DNA from: Gammaproteobacteria bacterium
Lineage (GTDB): Bacteria; Pseudomonadota; Gammaproteobacteria; Steroidobacterales; Rariloculaceae
DNA: 55,986 nt
Direction of reading: 5' to 3'
Assembly (NCBI GenBank): GCA_022826245.1
Contig: JAJDVG010000038.1
Coordinates: 1-55,986, forward strand
A program made the translations under genes and the position numbers. Every line of letters starts with the position of its first letter. The first letter of the stretch is position 1. This document shows, piece after piece, positions 37,467-44,841 of the stretch. The notes beneath the pieces are model-generated. The model ran no database searches. It saw nothing but the letters and a program-made list of their open reading frames with translations, and was not told the origin of the DNA.

Positions 37467-38069
37467 TCAACGATTCGCGGCATCCCAATGTTTCCGAAGC
37501 GATTCCCCAAGACTGGCGCACCCGGATTGCCGGAGTATTTCCGCTTCGTAACCGTCTGCTAGCGGTGTCTCGATTCCGTTCCGCTTCGCATCGATCAGGT
37601 AGCTGATTCCGTCTCGCCCCTCGTCTGCCCGTGCAACGCTTCGGATAGCCAATCGCGCTAGAGTCTTGGCTGTTAGCGGATTGATATCGGCTTCAATTTC
37701 CGTGTAGAGAACGACATCCACACCACGGAACCCGAACCGCCTGCGCACCTTCACAAAACCTGGTTTCGTGGCCGCAACAGGATCGTAGCGCTTCTCGCCG
37801 CCCACCTGGTTGATCTCCCGGCGGTACAGGATGTGAGTGCCTTCGTCCTCCGGCACATTGAACACATAGATCGAACCAGCTACCGTTGCGCCACCATCTC
37901 TGACAGGAACGAGAGTCGGCGCATTGCCCCGCTCCCGGCTCTTGCGCGCGAACTCCACATGAAACGGCGTTTCGACTTTTCTTATGGTATCCACCCGAGC
38001 GTTCTTGATCTCCACATCGGGATCGCTCAACAGAGACCCATACGCCAATATGCCCACCGTCGTGCTCAT
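37467..38069 (-). CDS. Gamma-glutamylcyclotransferase-like protein
   Basis: 200 residues. The N-terminal GILAYGSLLSDP is the signature substrate-binding loop of the GGCT/AIG2 fold. The rest fits a small alpha/beta cyclotransferase with a longer C-terminal part (about 120–200) that I cannot assign. The substrate is unknown; the family includes enzymes that act on gamma-glutamyl peptides. It stands alone between the toxin–antitoxin pair and the HNH nuclease on the same strand, in lower-GC DNA. About 200 bp upstream of the toxin (37267–37466) holds nothing recognisable. Confidence 0.7.
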   Translation of the reverse strand: MSTTVGILAYGSLLSDPDVEIKNARVDTIRKVETPFHVEFARKSRERGNAPTLVPVRDGGATVAGSIYVFNVPEDEGTHILYRREINQVGGEKRYDPVAATKPGFVKVRRRFGFRGVDVVLYTEIEADINPLTAKTLARLAIRSVARADEGRDGISYLIDAKRNGIETPLADGYEAEILRQSGCASLGESLRKHWDAANR

Positions 38070-38133
38070 GATTCGTGAGTACCCCCAGCGCTACGCTCCG
38101 CTGGCATCACCACCGCTTCTGCCGCACAGTTCT

Positions 38134-38991
38134 TCATTTCGCCTGAAGTGCGTGGCGCGATATCTGCACGACTTGCCGATTCCTCGGAAACACAAAGCTC
38201 ATGTCCGCCCAGTCGAAGGGCGCGTCGGTTCGATGTATCGCGCGGTGGTGGTTGGGACAGATGAGCACCATATTGTGCAACTCATCGTCGCCACCCCGGC
38301 TCAGCCAGTGTACGTGGTGTGCTTCACAGAGATCTCTTCGGTACTGCGACCTCGGGTTCCATCCGCAAAGCTGGCAAACGCCTCCGTACAGCTTGCGTAA
38401 CTCATTGACATGCTCTGGGTTCCGCTGTGGTGCTTTCTCGAACAGATAGCGGCGGCGCTCGTCCGCGATGCCGGGGGCTTCACTCCTGATCAACCTGCTT
38501 ACGGCATCCGAATCGCCGAGCAGGATTCGGGCCTCCAACCGCTCCTCGGGTAACAGGCGAGCCCGCGGTTCAAGTGGTATGTAACGCGCATAATCCATTA
38601 GCAACTGGTGGTCTGCTGCAGTCAGTCTTCTAACGGCTGCGTGACCCTGAAATGAACGACCGACCACGGAGGCGTTGGACTTAACAGATAGTCGTCTGAT
38701 TAGAACGGAAATGTCGGGCTGCCCCTCAGTGCGAAAGTAGCGCGACCGCTTGAGGTCGCCCCACAGCCGAAATGGCCCGTAACGAAATCCGCTTGCGTTT
38801 CTGGTCTTGGCGCGGACGACAAGCTGCACCGCGAGAACGTAGGTCCCTTTGGTCGTGCTCGTGAAAGCCCACAGACTGTCGCCGATATCAATTTCGTGTA
38901 GCAACCGGTTCGATTGGTTCAGGTGATAACCGGCACCCCAGTCGAGGTCACGTCGATAATTCTTGCCTACCCAGTGGTATAGAAGCGGCAT
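38134..38991 (-). CDS. HNH endonuclease with N-terminal PUA/EVE-like domain
   Basis: 285 residues. The C-terminal HNH module is complete: CQLCG (206–209), EAHHVHWLSRGG (223–234), ELHN (237–240) and CPNHH (245–249), a zinc-ribbon betabetaalpha-metal nuclease. The N-terminal ~125 residues (GKNYRRDLDWGAGYHLNQ, GDSLWAFTS, YVLAVQLVV) look like a PUA/EVE-type reader, a fold often used to sense modified bases. Inference: a modification-dependent (type IV-like) restriction enzyme. It is next to an Mrr-type nuclease. Start ATG 38991. Confidence 0.82.
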   Translation of the reverse strand: MPLLYHWVGKNYRRDLDWGAGYHLNQSNRLLHEIDIGDSLWAFTSTTKGTYVLAVQLVVRAKTRNASGFRYGPFRLWGDLKRSRYFRTEGQPDISVLIRRLSVKSNASVVGRSFQGHAAVRRLTAADHQLLMDYARYIPLEPRARLLPEERLEARILLGDSDAVSRLIRSEAPGIADERRRYLFEKAPQRNPEHVNELRKLYGGVCQLCGWNPRSQYRRDLCEAHHVHWLSRGGDDELHNMVLICPNHHRAIHRTDAPFDWADMSFVFPRNRQVVQISRHALQAK

Positions 38992-39233
38992 CGGAGTCAG
39001 TTACCAAGACCGACGAGGAGTACTGTGAACGCATCAGTGCGACGCATAGGCTTGCATTGGGAACCTCCCTCGCGAGGCGTATCTCCACTGTCGGCAACTT
39101 GGTCCACCGCGTTTTTCGGACGATATGTTCGAACCAATCGACAGACAATCAAAGATGTCCGGCACCAATGAACTCTCGCGTTAGAACCCTAGACACAAGA
39201 ATCGTACTTTACACTTGTGTCGGAAGTTCCGCT

Positions 39234-40265
39234 TTATTCCTCTTTCAATGCAACTGTCCACATTCGCTTCAGCGGCAGCTCCGCCCTAATTTCCTCGTCC
39301 AAGGCTTCATAGTTGTCGAATAGTTGTTCCAACAATTCGCTTCGACTCCATAAACGCAACTTAAAGAAACTACTCGCGAGTTCCTTTCGAACGTTTGATC
39401 GAAAGCCTCCCCAAGACACGAGCAACCCTTGAGTAGCACGGAATTTGTCGACTGCGCCAAGCAATTTGTCGGCTACTTCTCGACCAATAGGATCGGTTGC
39501 TGACTTGACTTCAACGCATATTTTTTGGTCACCAAAGCCCATCGGCCCGTTTCCCGCCAAGATATCCGCACCACCATCGGCCCCTTTCGGGCTAACATAT
39601 GTTGAGTAGCCTTTTGCCTCGAGTATTGCGTTCACTAATCGTGTGAGATTGTGACCCTTGAATCGCGATTCAATTAGTCGAGAAATTTGGTCGCTGGCCA
39701 ATTCGTCCAGATCGATGGCTTCGGGATCGGCCGAGCCGCCACCCTCATCAATATCAGGCGTAATGACGGCAGCTTCTGGTTGCCAGTTTTTCTCCCTCAT
39801 CGCCTTCAATCGTTCTTCGGCATTGTTTCTTTGTATACGACATATTGTCATGAACGCGCCGAAGCTATACAGCAGGTCTTGACCGAAATGGGACCGCGGT
39901 ATCGACTCGCCGATCCAGTTCACTTGCCTCCAATGGAAAAACGGGTCCTTGCCGGCCGGATCGAAGTTATATGGCCCGGTGATTTCTCCAACAAAGATTG
40001 ATGGTTGTTGTTTTGAGGGCATCACCACCCAGTCGCGAAGCGCCATCTCGTTAGCAAATGGCCACACCTGACTGACCCAGTTTAAAATCGCTTTGTGTTT
40101 TGAATCCGGATAACGCTCCGTCATTGCTAGCACCAGCTCGCTACGGTCTTGCAGCGAGCCTAAATTCACGTTTAAGCGATCCCAAGTTACGTATATTCGC
40201 TTCTCCGAAAGAAACTTTTCTTCATACTCACCACGCGCACCAGCACGTACCAACCATATCGTCAT
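39234..40265 (-). CDS. Mrr-type restriction endonuclease with N-terminal reader-like domain
   Basis: 343 residues from ATG 40265, with GGAG eight bases upstream. The C-terminal part is an Mrr-type PD-(D/E)xK nuclease: GADGGAD at 228–234, VEVK at 251–254, then GLLVSWGGF. The N-terminal ~145 residues (MTIWLVRAGARGEYEE, VTWDRL, FVGEITGPYNF, WRQVNWIGE) resemble the PUA-like domain found in front of several Mrr proteins. Such enzymes cut modified or foreign DNA. The GC content is clearly below that of the window. A GACACAAG/CTTGTGTC inverted repeat (39192–39221) lies just after the stop. Confidence 0.85.
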   Translation of the reverse strand: MTIWLVRAGARGEYEEKFLSEKRIYVTWDRLNVNLGSLQDRSELVLAMTERYPDSKHKAILNWVSQVWPFANEMALRDWVVMPSKQQPSIFVGEITGPYNFDPAGKDPFFHWRQVNWIGESIPRSHFGQDLLYSFGAFMTICRIQRNNAEERLKAMREKNWQPEAAVITPDIDEGGGSADPEAIDLDELASDQISRLIESRFKGHNLTRLVNAILEAKGYSTYVSPKGADGGADILAGNGPMGFGDQKICVEVKSATDPIGREVADKLLGAVDKFRATQGLLVSWGGFRSNVRKELASSFFKLRLWSRSELLEQLFDNYEALDEEIRAELPLKRMWTVALKEE

Positions 40266-40451
40266 TACCAAAACTCCGTTGTCGTAACAAGCGAGTACCC
40301 TTGGACGCGCGGAATAGGCCACGCAATGAAGCGGCCACTCTCAAGCTGGCAGGTTCGCGTCGATAATTCACCAGTGACCGGCGATACCGCGGTTCCAAGT
40401 ATAAGAATCCCTCACCGTGCTTGTATTCACACAGCACACGGCTAGCATGCA

Positions 40452-40469
40452 AATCCCTAGGGAGTTCCA
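40452..40469 (+). other. Partial repeat of the tRNA-Glu 3' end (candidate att site)
   Basis: CCCTAGGGAG followed by two mismatches and CCA, matching the last 15 bases of the tRNA-Glu gene at 13 positions in the same orientation. It marks the point where lower-GC restriction genes give way to the propeller gene. The match is short and partly palindromic, so chance cannot be excluded. Confidence 0.4.
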
Positions 40470-40514
40470 CTACTCCTTGGATTTTCGACGTGCGTGACCG
40501 GCTCCGTCCGCCGC

Positions 40515-41789
40515 CTACTCAGCAACCACACGACCGATCAACAGCTCCGGATCGACGCCCGGGCGTGGCCGGAATTTCTGTACCCGGCCGTTGTTCACTT
40601 CGGCGATGTAGAAGTTGCCTTCCTCGTCGGCGCTCATGCCGTGCACGCCCCACATCCCGCCGGGGAAGGTGCCCCAGGTGCCCCAGGAGTACTGGAACAT
40701 GCCGTCGAGGTCGTACTTGATGAACTTGGTGGTTCCGGCGTCCGCGACCCACACGTCGCCGTTGGCGACGATCAGGTACTGCGCGTCCGTCGGCGGCGCG
40801 CCGAAGCTCCATTGGTTGATGAAATTGCCATTGTCGTCAAATACCTGCATGCGGTTATTCTGCCGGTCATTGACGTACACGCGGCGCGACGCGGGGTCGA
40901 CGTCGATGCCGTGCAGGCTGTTGAAGTACCCGGGTCGGGTGTCGTCCGGCAGGATGCCCTCCTGGCCCCATTCGGTCAGGTAGTTCCCCTCGTTGTCGAA
41001 CTTCACGACGCGGGAGTTCACATAGCCGTCGGCAACGAAGATGGCGTCGGGCAGGAACGCCATGAAGGTCGGCCGCGCGAAGTGGTTTTCGTCGTCACCG
41101 GGTTCGCCGTAGGTGCCAAGCGTCTGCACGAGTTCCTTGCCATCGTTGCTGAACTTGTAGATCGCGTGGGCGAAGTCGTCGACGACCCAGATGTGCTTTT
41201 CGGGGTCGTAGGGGTTTACGTGCACGGCGTGGGGCTTCATGAACATCGAGTCCCACTGGCTCCAGGTCTCGACGATGTTGCCTTCGCGATCGACGACCAC
41301 CATGCAGTGTTCCCAGCGCGCGTCCACGCCGCGCCGGTAGCCGGCCCCTTCCCAAGTTTGCCAGCCATCCTCGTTGTTGTGATCCGGGCTCGCCACGGTG
41401 CCGTCGCGCCACGGCAGGGTCCCGTCGCGCCAGGGGTATTGCCGCCCCACCGGAAAACGCAGCAGCGTCCCCTGCTCGTCGATCAGGCGATCTTCCGGCC
41501 GGTCGAGCTTCCTCAGGATGCCGCGCTGAAGGATGAAAATCCGGTCCGCGCTCTCGGCGAAAATGCCCTGCGCGGCGCCCCAGGTCCAGTCCTCGTATCC
41601 GGGGAATGTGGAGAAGTCCCTGGGCCATCCGGGTACGGGCTCATACGGCCCGAACGCGTCCTGACCACCCTGTCCGGGGACGACCGAAGTCTGTGCGGAA
41701 ACTCCGGGGGCGGCCATCTGGGCGAAACCGAGAACCACCAGCACGGCAAGTGCCCGGCGCAGGTGTGCAGAACCGATCAGATTGTTCAT
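40515..41789 (-). CDS. Secreted NHL-repeat beta-propeller protein
   Basis: 424 residues from ATG 41789; an ATG ten codons earlier (41819) is also possible. A signal peptide ends near VSA. The body is a six-bladed NHL propeller with blades such as HIWVVDDFAHAIYKFSNDG, AIFVADGYVNSRVVKFDNEG, VYVNDRQNNRMQVFDDNG and VWVADAGTTKFIKYDLDG. It resembles the peptidyl-alpha-hydroxyglycine lyase (PAL)-like branch, but lyase activity cannot be claimed. It lies 46 bp after the FAH-fold gene on the same strand; the two probably form an operon. The interval 40266–40514 holds nothing convincing apart from the att-like repeat. Confidence 0.88.
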   Translation of the reverse strand: MNNLIGSAHLRRALAVLVVLGFAQMAAPGVSAQTSVVPGQGGQDAFGPYEPVPGWPRDFSTFPGYEDWTWGAAQGIFAESADRIFILQRGILRKLDRPEDRLIDEQGTLLRFPVGRQYPWRDGTLPWRDGTVASPDHNNEDGWQTWEGAGYRRGVDARWEHCMVVVDREGNIVETWSQWDSMFMKPHAVHVNPYDPEKHIWVVDDFAHAIYKFSNDGKELVQTLGTYGEPGDDENHFARPTFMAFLPDAIFVADGYVNSRVVKFDNEGNYLTEWGQEGILPDDTRPGYFNSLHGIDVDPASRRVYVNDRQNNRMQVFDDNGNFINQWSFGAPPTDAQYLIVANGDVWVADAGTTKFIKYDLDGMFQYSWGTWGTFPGGMWGVHGMSADEEGNFYIAEVNNGRVQKFRPRPGVDPELLIGRVVAE

Positions 41790-41835
41790 ATCGGGACTCG
41801 TTCCTTGACTGTTGCTCATGTGCCTGTCGCGTCGG

Positions 41836-42783
41836 TCAGTCGCCGCCGCGGTCGATGTTGATGGTGACCGTGGCGGGCGTGCCGTCGTCCTTCAGGCCGT
41901 GGTACTCGACGTGGTAGCGGTTGGCGGTGTAGACATTGCCTTCCGCAGCACCGCCGTGTATCGGCCGATTGATGCCGAGGTTGCCCAGCGAGAGCAGTTG
42001 CCCTGGCATGAGATCCTTGCCGAACGACTGCAGGTGGTCCCGGAGCCAGCGCACGGCGTCGATGGGCTGGTACCAGTCTGCCATGGTCGCTCTCTGGATC
42101 ACGTTGCCGTTCTCGTCGAGCACGGCGTATTCCATGTTGTTCAGGCGATCCAGCCACTCCTCGGTCGGCTCGATGGGTACGGGTTCGCCCGCGAAAGCGG
42201 TGCGGCTCGACATGTTGCCGACGATGCCCCGAATCATGGCGTTCGCGTCCGGTTCCGCGGTCGGATCGGGTATTTCGGCGAACGGCACGACGGCATCGAG
42301 CCCCGCGAGAATCTCAAGATCGGTCTCGGCATCGTTGATGTCGGCGCTGCCCACCCGAAACGCGAAGTCGGCCTCCAGAAAGCTGTCTGCGCCCATGTCC
42401 TCGGGGCGAATCGCGGCGCCGTCATCGAGGAACATTCCTGAAAGCAATTGAGCCCTGATGCCGCCGGCCGGGAAGTTGGGATTGGCAGGACCCGGACTGT
42501 GGCCGCCGGTCTTGTAGCCCACCACGTTACCCATGGTCGGGCGCAGCAACTCGACCATCACGTCCTGCCAGCGATATGCCTCGTCGAGGGACAACTCCGG
42601 CGCAAAGGGCCGGACTGCCCTGTTGTTCAGAAAGTCGTCCACCATCGCAGCGACCGCGGCGCGAACCTCGGATTCGTTCGCGGGCGCTTCGGCCTGCGCC
42701 ATCGCGTTCCCCGCCCAGATCAGCCCTGCCAGGACTGCGATGACGCGGATTCCTGCCGGACCGACCGAATGCCGTCTTGTCAT
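41836..42783 (-). CDS. FAH-fold 2-keto-4-pentenoate hydratase-like protein with signal peptide
   Basis: 315 residues from ATG 42783, preceded by GGGGAG five bases away. The N-terminus is a clear Sec signal (hydrophobic AVLAGLIWAGNAMA, cleavage before QAE). The remainder follows the MhpD/hydratase pattern: AYRWQDVMVELL, VVGYKTGG, LEADFAFRVG, then SLGNLGINRPI. Cytoplasmic relatives hydrate 2-keto-4-pentenoates in meta-cleavage pathways. An exported member is unusual. It probably forms a two-gene operon with the NHL protein. Confidence 0.82.
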   Translation of the reverse strand: MTRRHSVGPAGIRVIAVLAGLIWAGNAMAQAEAPANESEVRAAVAAMVDDFLNNRAVRPFAPELSLDEAYRWQDVMVELLRPTMGNVVGYKTGGHSPGPANPNFPAGGIRAQLLSGMFLDDGAAIRPEDMGADSFLEADFAFRVGSADINDAETDLEILAGLDAVVPFAEIPDPTAEPDANAMIRGIVGNMSSRTAFAGEPVPIEPTEEWLDRLNNMEYAVLDENGNVIQRATMADWYQPIDAVRWLRDHLQSFGKDLMPGQLLSLGNLGINRPIHGGAAEGNVYTANRYHVEYHGLKDDGTPATVTINIDRGGD

Positions 42784-42887
42784 GTGTCTCCCCATTTCCG
42801 TTGATGCGTTTGCAGGCACGCGATAGCGATGCGTGACAAGCATGTTACCGGAATGGTCTTCACCAGATGATTGGTTGGAATCCGCGA

Positions 42888-43400
42888 TCATCGCTCCGGC
42901 CCTCGCTCAAGCCTCGCTTCGTCGTCGATCAGGACGACGCGAGCAGGCAATTCGGAGTTCCATCTCCACATCACGAGATTGAGATCGTCGGGGCTGGCCC
43001 CGGCCGCGAAGCTCTGCACGCGCATGCCCACATAGCCCTCGGCGATCAGCCGGTCGGCCAGAGCCTGCGACGCCGGGATGGAGCCTGCAAGCATTTCAGC
43101 TTCCCAGGCGGGGCACGCGAGATCGAACTCGGTCACACGCAGAGCACGGCGATGTGCATCGTCGTGCGCATCGAAGACGGGCTCGGCGTCAACCTCGTAA
43201 GCACATAGTGTCAGCGGCTGCAGCGGTCGGCCCAGCGGTTGCGCTTCGCGAATCGCGGCAAGCATGTCGAGCGACGTGTACAGTGCCGGAACGCCGCGCC
43301 GGTTGAAGCGCCCACCATGCTTGCGCGCGCCTTCGCCCGACAGGGGGTTCCAGAACCACTGCGGATTATGTGCCCGGTAAACGAGCCCTCGGAAACGCAT
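42888..43400 (-). CDS. RES-domain toxin (NAD+ phosphorylase family)
   Basis: 170 residues. The RES fold is recognised from VYRAHNPQW, GRFNRRGVPALYTSLDMLAA and the later YVGMRVQSFAAG. The conserved Arg, Glu and Ser of the family appear within the RES pattern. Family members degrade NAD+ and stop growth. It follows the antitoxin by 15 bp. Confidence 0.9.
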   Translation of the reverse strand: MRFRGLVYRAHNPQWFWNPLSGEGARKHGGRFNRRGVPALYTSLDMLAAIREAQPLGRPLQPLTLCAYEVDAEPVFDAHDDAHRRALRVTEFDLACPAWEAEMLAGSIPASQALADRLIAEGYVGMRVQSFAAGASPDDLNLVMWRWNSELPARVVLIDDEARLERGPER

Positions 43401-43415
43401 GAGGCGTTGCTGAAC

Positions 43416-43766
43416 TCAGGCGTAGCCGCCCGCCGCGATTCGATCGAGGTATGCATGGACATCGTCGGCGCGGCCGTCACGCAGCAACTGATCCGGCGTG
43501 GCGCCACCGAAGCCCGGCAACGGCTCCGCGCGAAACCAGGCGTAGGCCGCGAGCGGTGAGCCGGTTGCGGATTCGACCCGGTTGAGGATTTCCAGCATCT
43601 GGCGAAGGCGGACCTGGGACTTCCGCGCCCTGATACGCGATGCACGCGTGAACGCATCTTTCCCGAGACCCAATGTGGCCGCAACTTCAGACTTCGTGGT
43701 ACGCAGAGTGTCCGCCACGAGGGTCGGAGAGAATACCTGATCTTCAATGAATTCCTGAAAGTGCAC
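43416..43766 (-). CDS. Xre/MbcA/ParS-type antitoxin (DUF2384)
   Basis: 116 residues. It has an N-terminal helix-turn-helix-like part (LVADTLRTTKSEVAATLGL) and a C-terminal MbcA/ParS toxin-binding domain (AYAWFRAEPLPGFGGATPDQLL, then AYLDRIAAGGYA). It pairs with the RES toxin downstream. The start is GTG 43766 with GAGG about eight bases before it. Confidence 0.9.
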   Translation of the reverse strand: MHFQEFIEDQVFSPTLVADTLRTTKSEVAATLGLGKDAFTRASRIRARKSQVRLRQMLEILNRVESATGSPLAAYAWFRAEPLPGFGGATPDQLLRDGRADDVHAYLDRIAAGGYA

Positions 43767-43769
43767 TGC

Positions 43770-43797
43770 AATACCTCATGTATTTTGACGCATTATA
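43770..43797 (-). promoter_or_regulatory. RES–Xre operon promoter and small operator
   Basis: On the minus strand TATAAT (43797–43792) is followed by the inverted repeat AATAC-ctcat-GTATT (43770–43784) at the expected transcription start. It is a likely autoregulation site. No clear -35 was found. Confidence 0.5.
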
Positions 43798-43896
43798 GCG
43801 CGATGCCATGCGTCATTGCACACGGCAGGAAAGTCATCTCGATTCGCGGCTTCGGCACTTCCACGAATCCGGGTCTGGCTCATTGGCCCGGAGGAG

Positions 43897-44727
43897 CTAC
43901 TCGATCGGCGCGAGCAACTCCGGCGCGGTCACGAGCTGCCGCACGCCGTGCGAGCCGGTTTCGTTGAACACGTTGCCCTGCTCGGCCCAGCGGTGCAGCG
44001 AGTTGATGTCGAGCCTGGCGCACTGCGGCCGCACGCTCCAGGTGACCTGGGCTGCCGAACACGTGCTCTGGTCGTAGGACGGGCCCGTCGTCGAACCGCG
44101 GAACAATACCGGCTCGCCCGTCGTCACCGGAATCATCCGCGCCTGGTGCAGGCCGTCGACGACGTTGCCGCCGTAGGCCATCGCGGTGAAATCGAGCGCA
44201 TCGGGATCGTTGACGACCAGAAACACCTGGGCTTCGACGCGCAACAGGGGGTCGGTGCAGGTTTCCGGGACGCAGGCGCCGAGTCCCTCGCCCGGCATGG
44301 CGTCGCAGCTCGTATGCACCCAATGGACTTCGATCGTGTCTCCGGGCTCCACGCCCTGGTAGGCGCCCTCAGCCGGAGCGAGTTCGGCTTCGCTGAGGTC
44401 GGCCGCCGCGTCGCAGGCATAGCCGCCGTCGTCGGCGTCACTCACGAAGACGCTGAACCCCGGCCCCCGGTGTTCGGCGTTGGTATGGGTGTGGAGATTG
44501 CACAGGTTCATTTCGCTGGCCGGCGGCGCCAACGGGAACGAAACGGCATTCAGACCCGCCGTGCTGCTGATATCGCGCGGCGTTTGCGGCCCCATGTCGA
44601 CGCAAAGCGCTTCGCCGGCGGTCTCGGGAGCAACGTCGGCCGACTGTTCGGACTCCGGTGCGCTTTCCGTGCCGCAACCGAACAGCAGCAAGGAAAATGC
44701 GATAGCGAAAATCTGGGTAACTCTCAC
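43897..44727 (-). CDS. Delta-class carbonic anhydrase lipoprotein
   Basis: 276 residues from GTG 44727, chosen because GGAGGGAG lies seven bases upstream and the frame then opens a lipoprotein signal (LLLFGC, Cys18). The mature protein carries the delta-carbonic anhydrase pattern: GPQTPRDI, then MNLCNLHTHTNAEH (73–86, His zinc ligands), PGDTIEVHWVHTSC, RVEAQVFLVVND, GSTTGPSYD, VTWSVRPQCARLDI and HGVRQLV. The family hydrates CO2 reversibly and is best known from diatoms, with bacterial members as well. Here it would be anchored in the envelope. It is single, 130 bp from the Xre promoter region. Confidence 0.85.
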   Translation of the reverse strand: MRVTQIFAIAFSLLLFGCGTESAPESEQSADVAPETAGEALCVDMGPQTPRDISSTAGLNAVSFPLAPPASEMNLCNLHTHTNAEHRGPGFSVFVSDADDGGYACDAAADLSEAELAPAEGAYQGVEPGDTIEVHWVHTSCDAMPGEGLGACVPETCTDPLLRVEAQVFLVVNDPDALDFTAMAYGGNVVDGLHQARMIPVTTGEPVLFRGSTTGPSYDQSTCSAAQVTWSVRPQCARLDINSLHRWAEQGNVFNETGSHGVRQLVTAPELLAPIE

Positions 44728-44841
44728 GATTTGACTCCCTCCATAAGGCTCCAACTTGCATGAACCAAACGTGCCGATCGTCTGTATCGCATCGTTTTCC
44801 CCCACGAGCGTCGCGACGACACGTTTAATCTCTGTTCCCGT

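Larger units (their letters stand above)
36500..40469. mobile_element. Putative small genomic island at tRNA-Glu
   Basis: The segment begins at the tRNA-Glu 3' end and ends at a partial copy of that end (40452–40469). It carries only accessory genes: toxin–antitoxin, GGCT-like, HNH and Mrr nucleases. Its right part is visibly lower in GC than the flanks. No integrase or transposase is present, so mobility, if real, would depend on an enzyme elsewhere. Confidence 0.4.

Noticed and set aside
37269..37562. 97-codon plus-strand frame upstream of the toxin
   Set aside because: No family resemblance; it overlaps the 3' end of the GGCT-like gene on the other strand and has no clear start signal.
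38948..39148. 66-codon minus-strand frame overlapping the HNH gene start
   Set aside because: It overlaps a well-supported gene in another frame and shows no recognisable features.
40228..40470. 80-codon minus-strand frame upstream of the Mrr gene
   Set aside because: It overlaps the Mrr start, has no domain, and ends at the att-like repeat; too weak to call.
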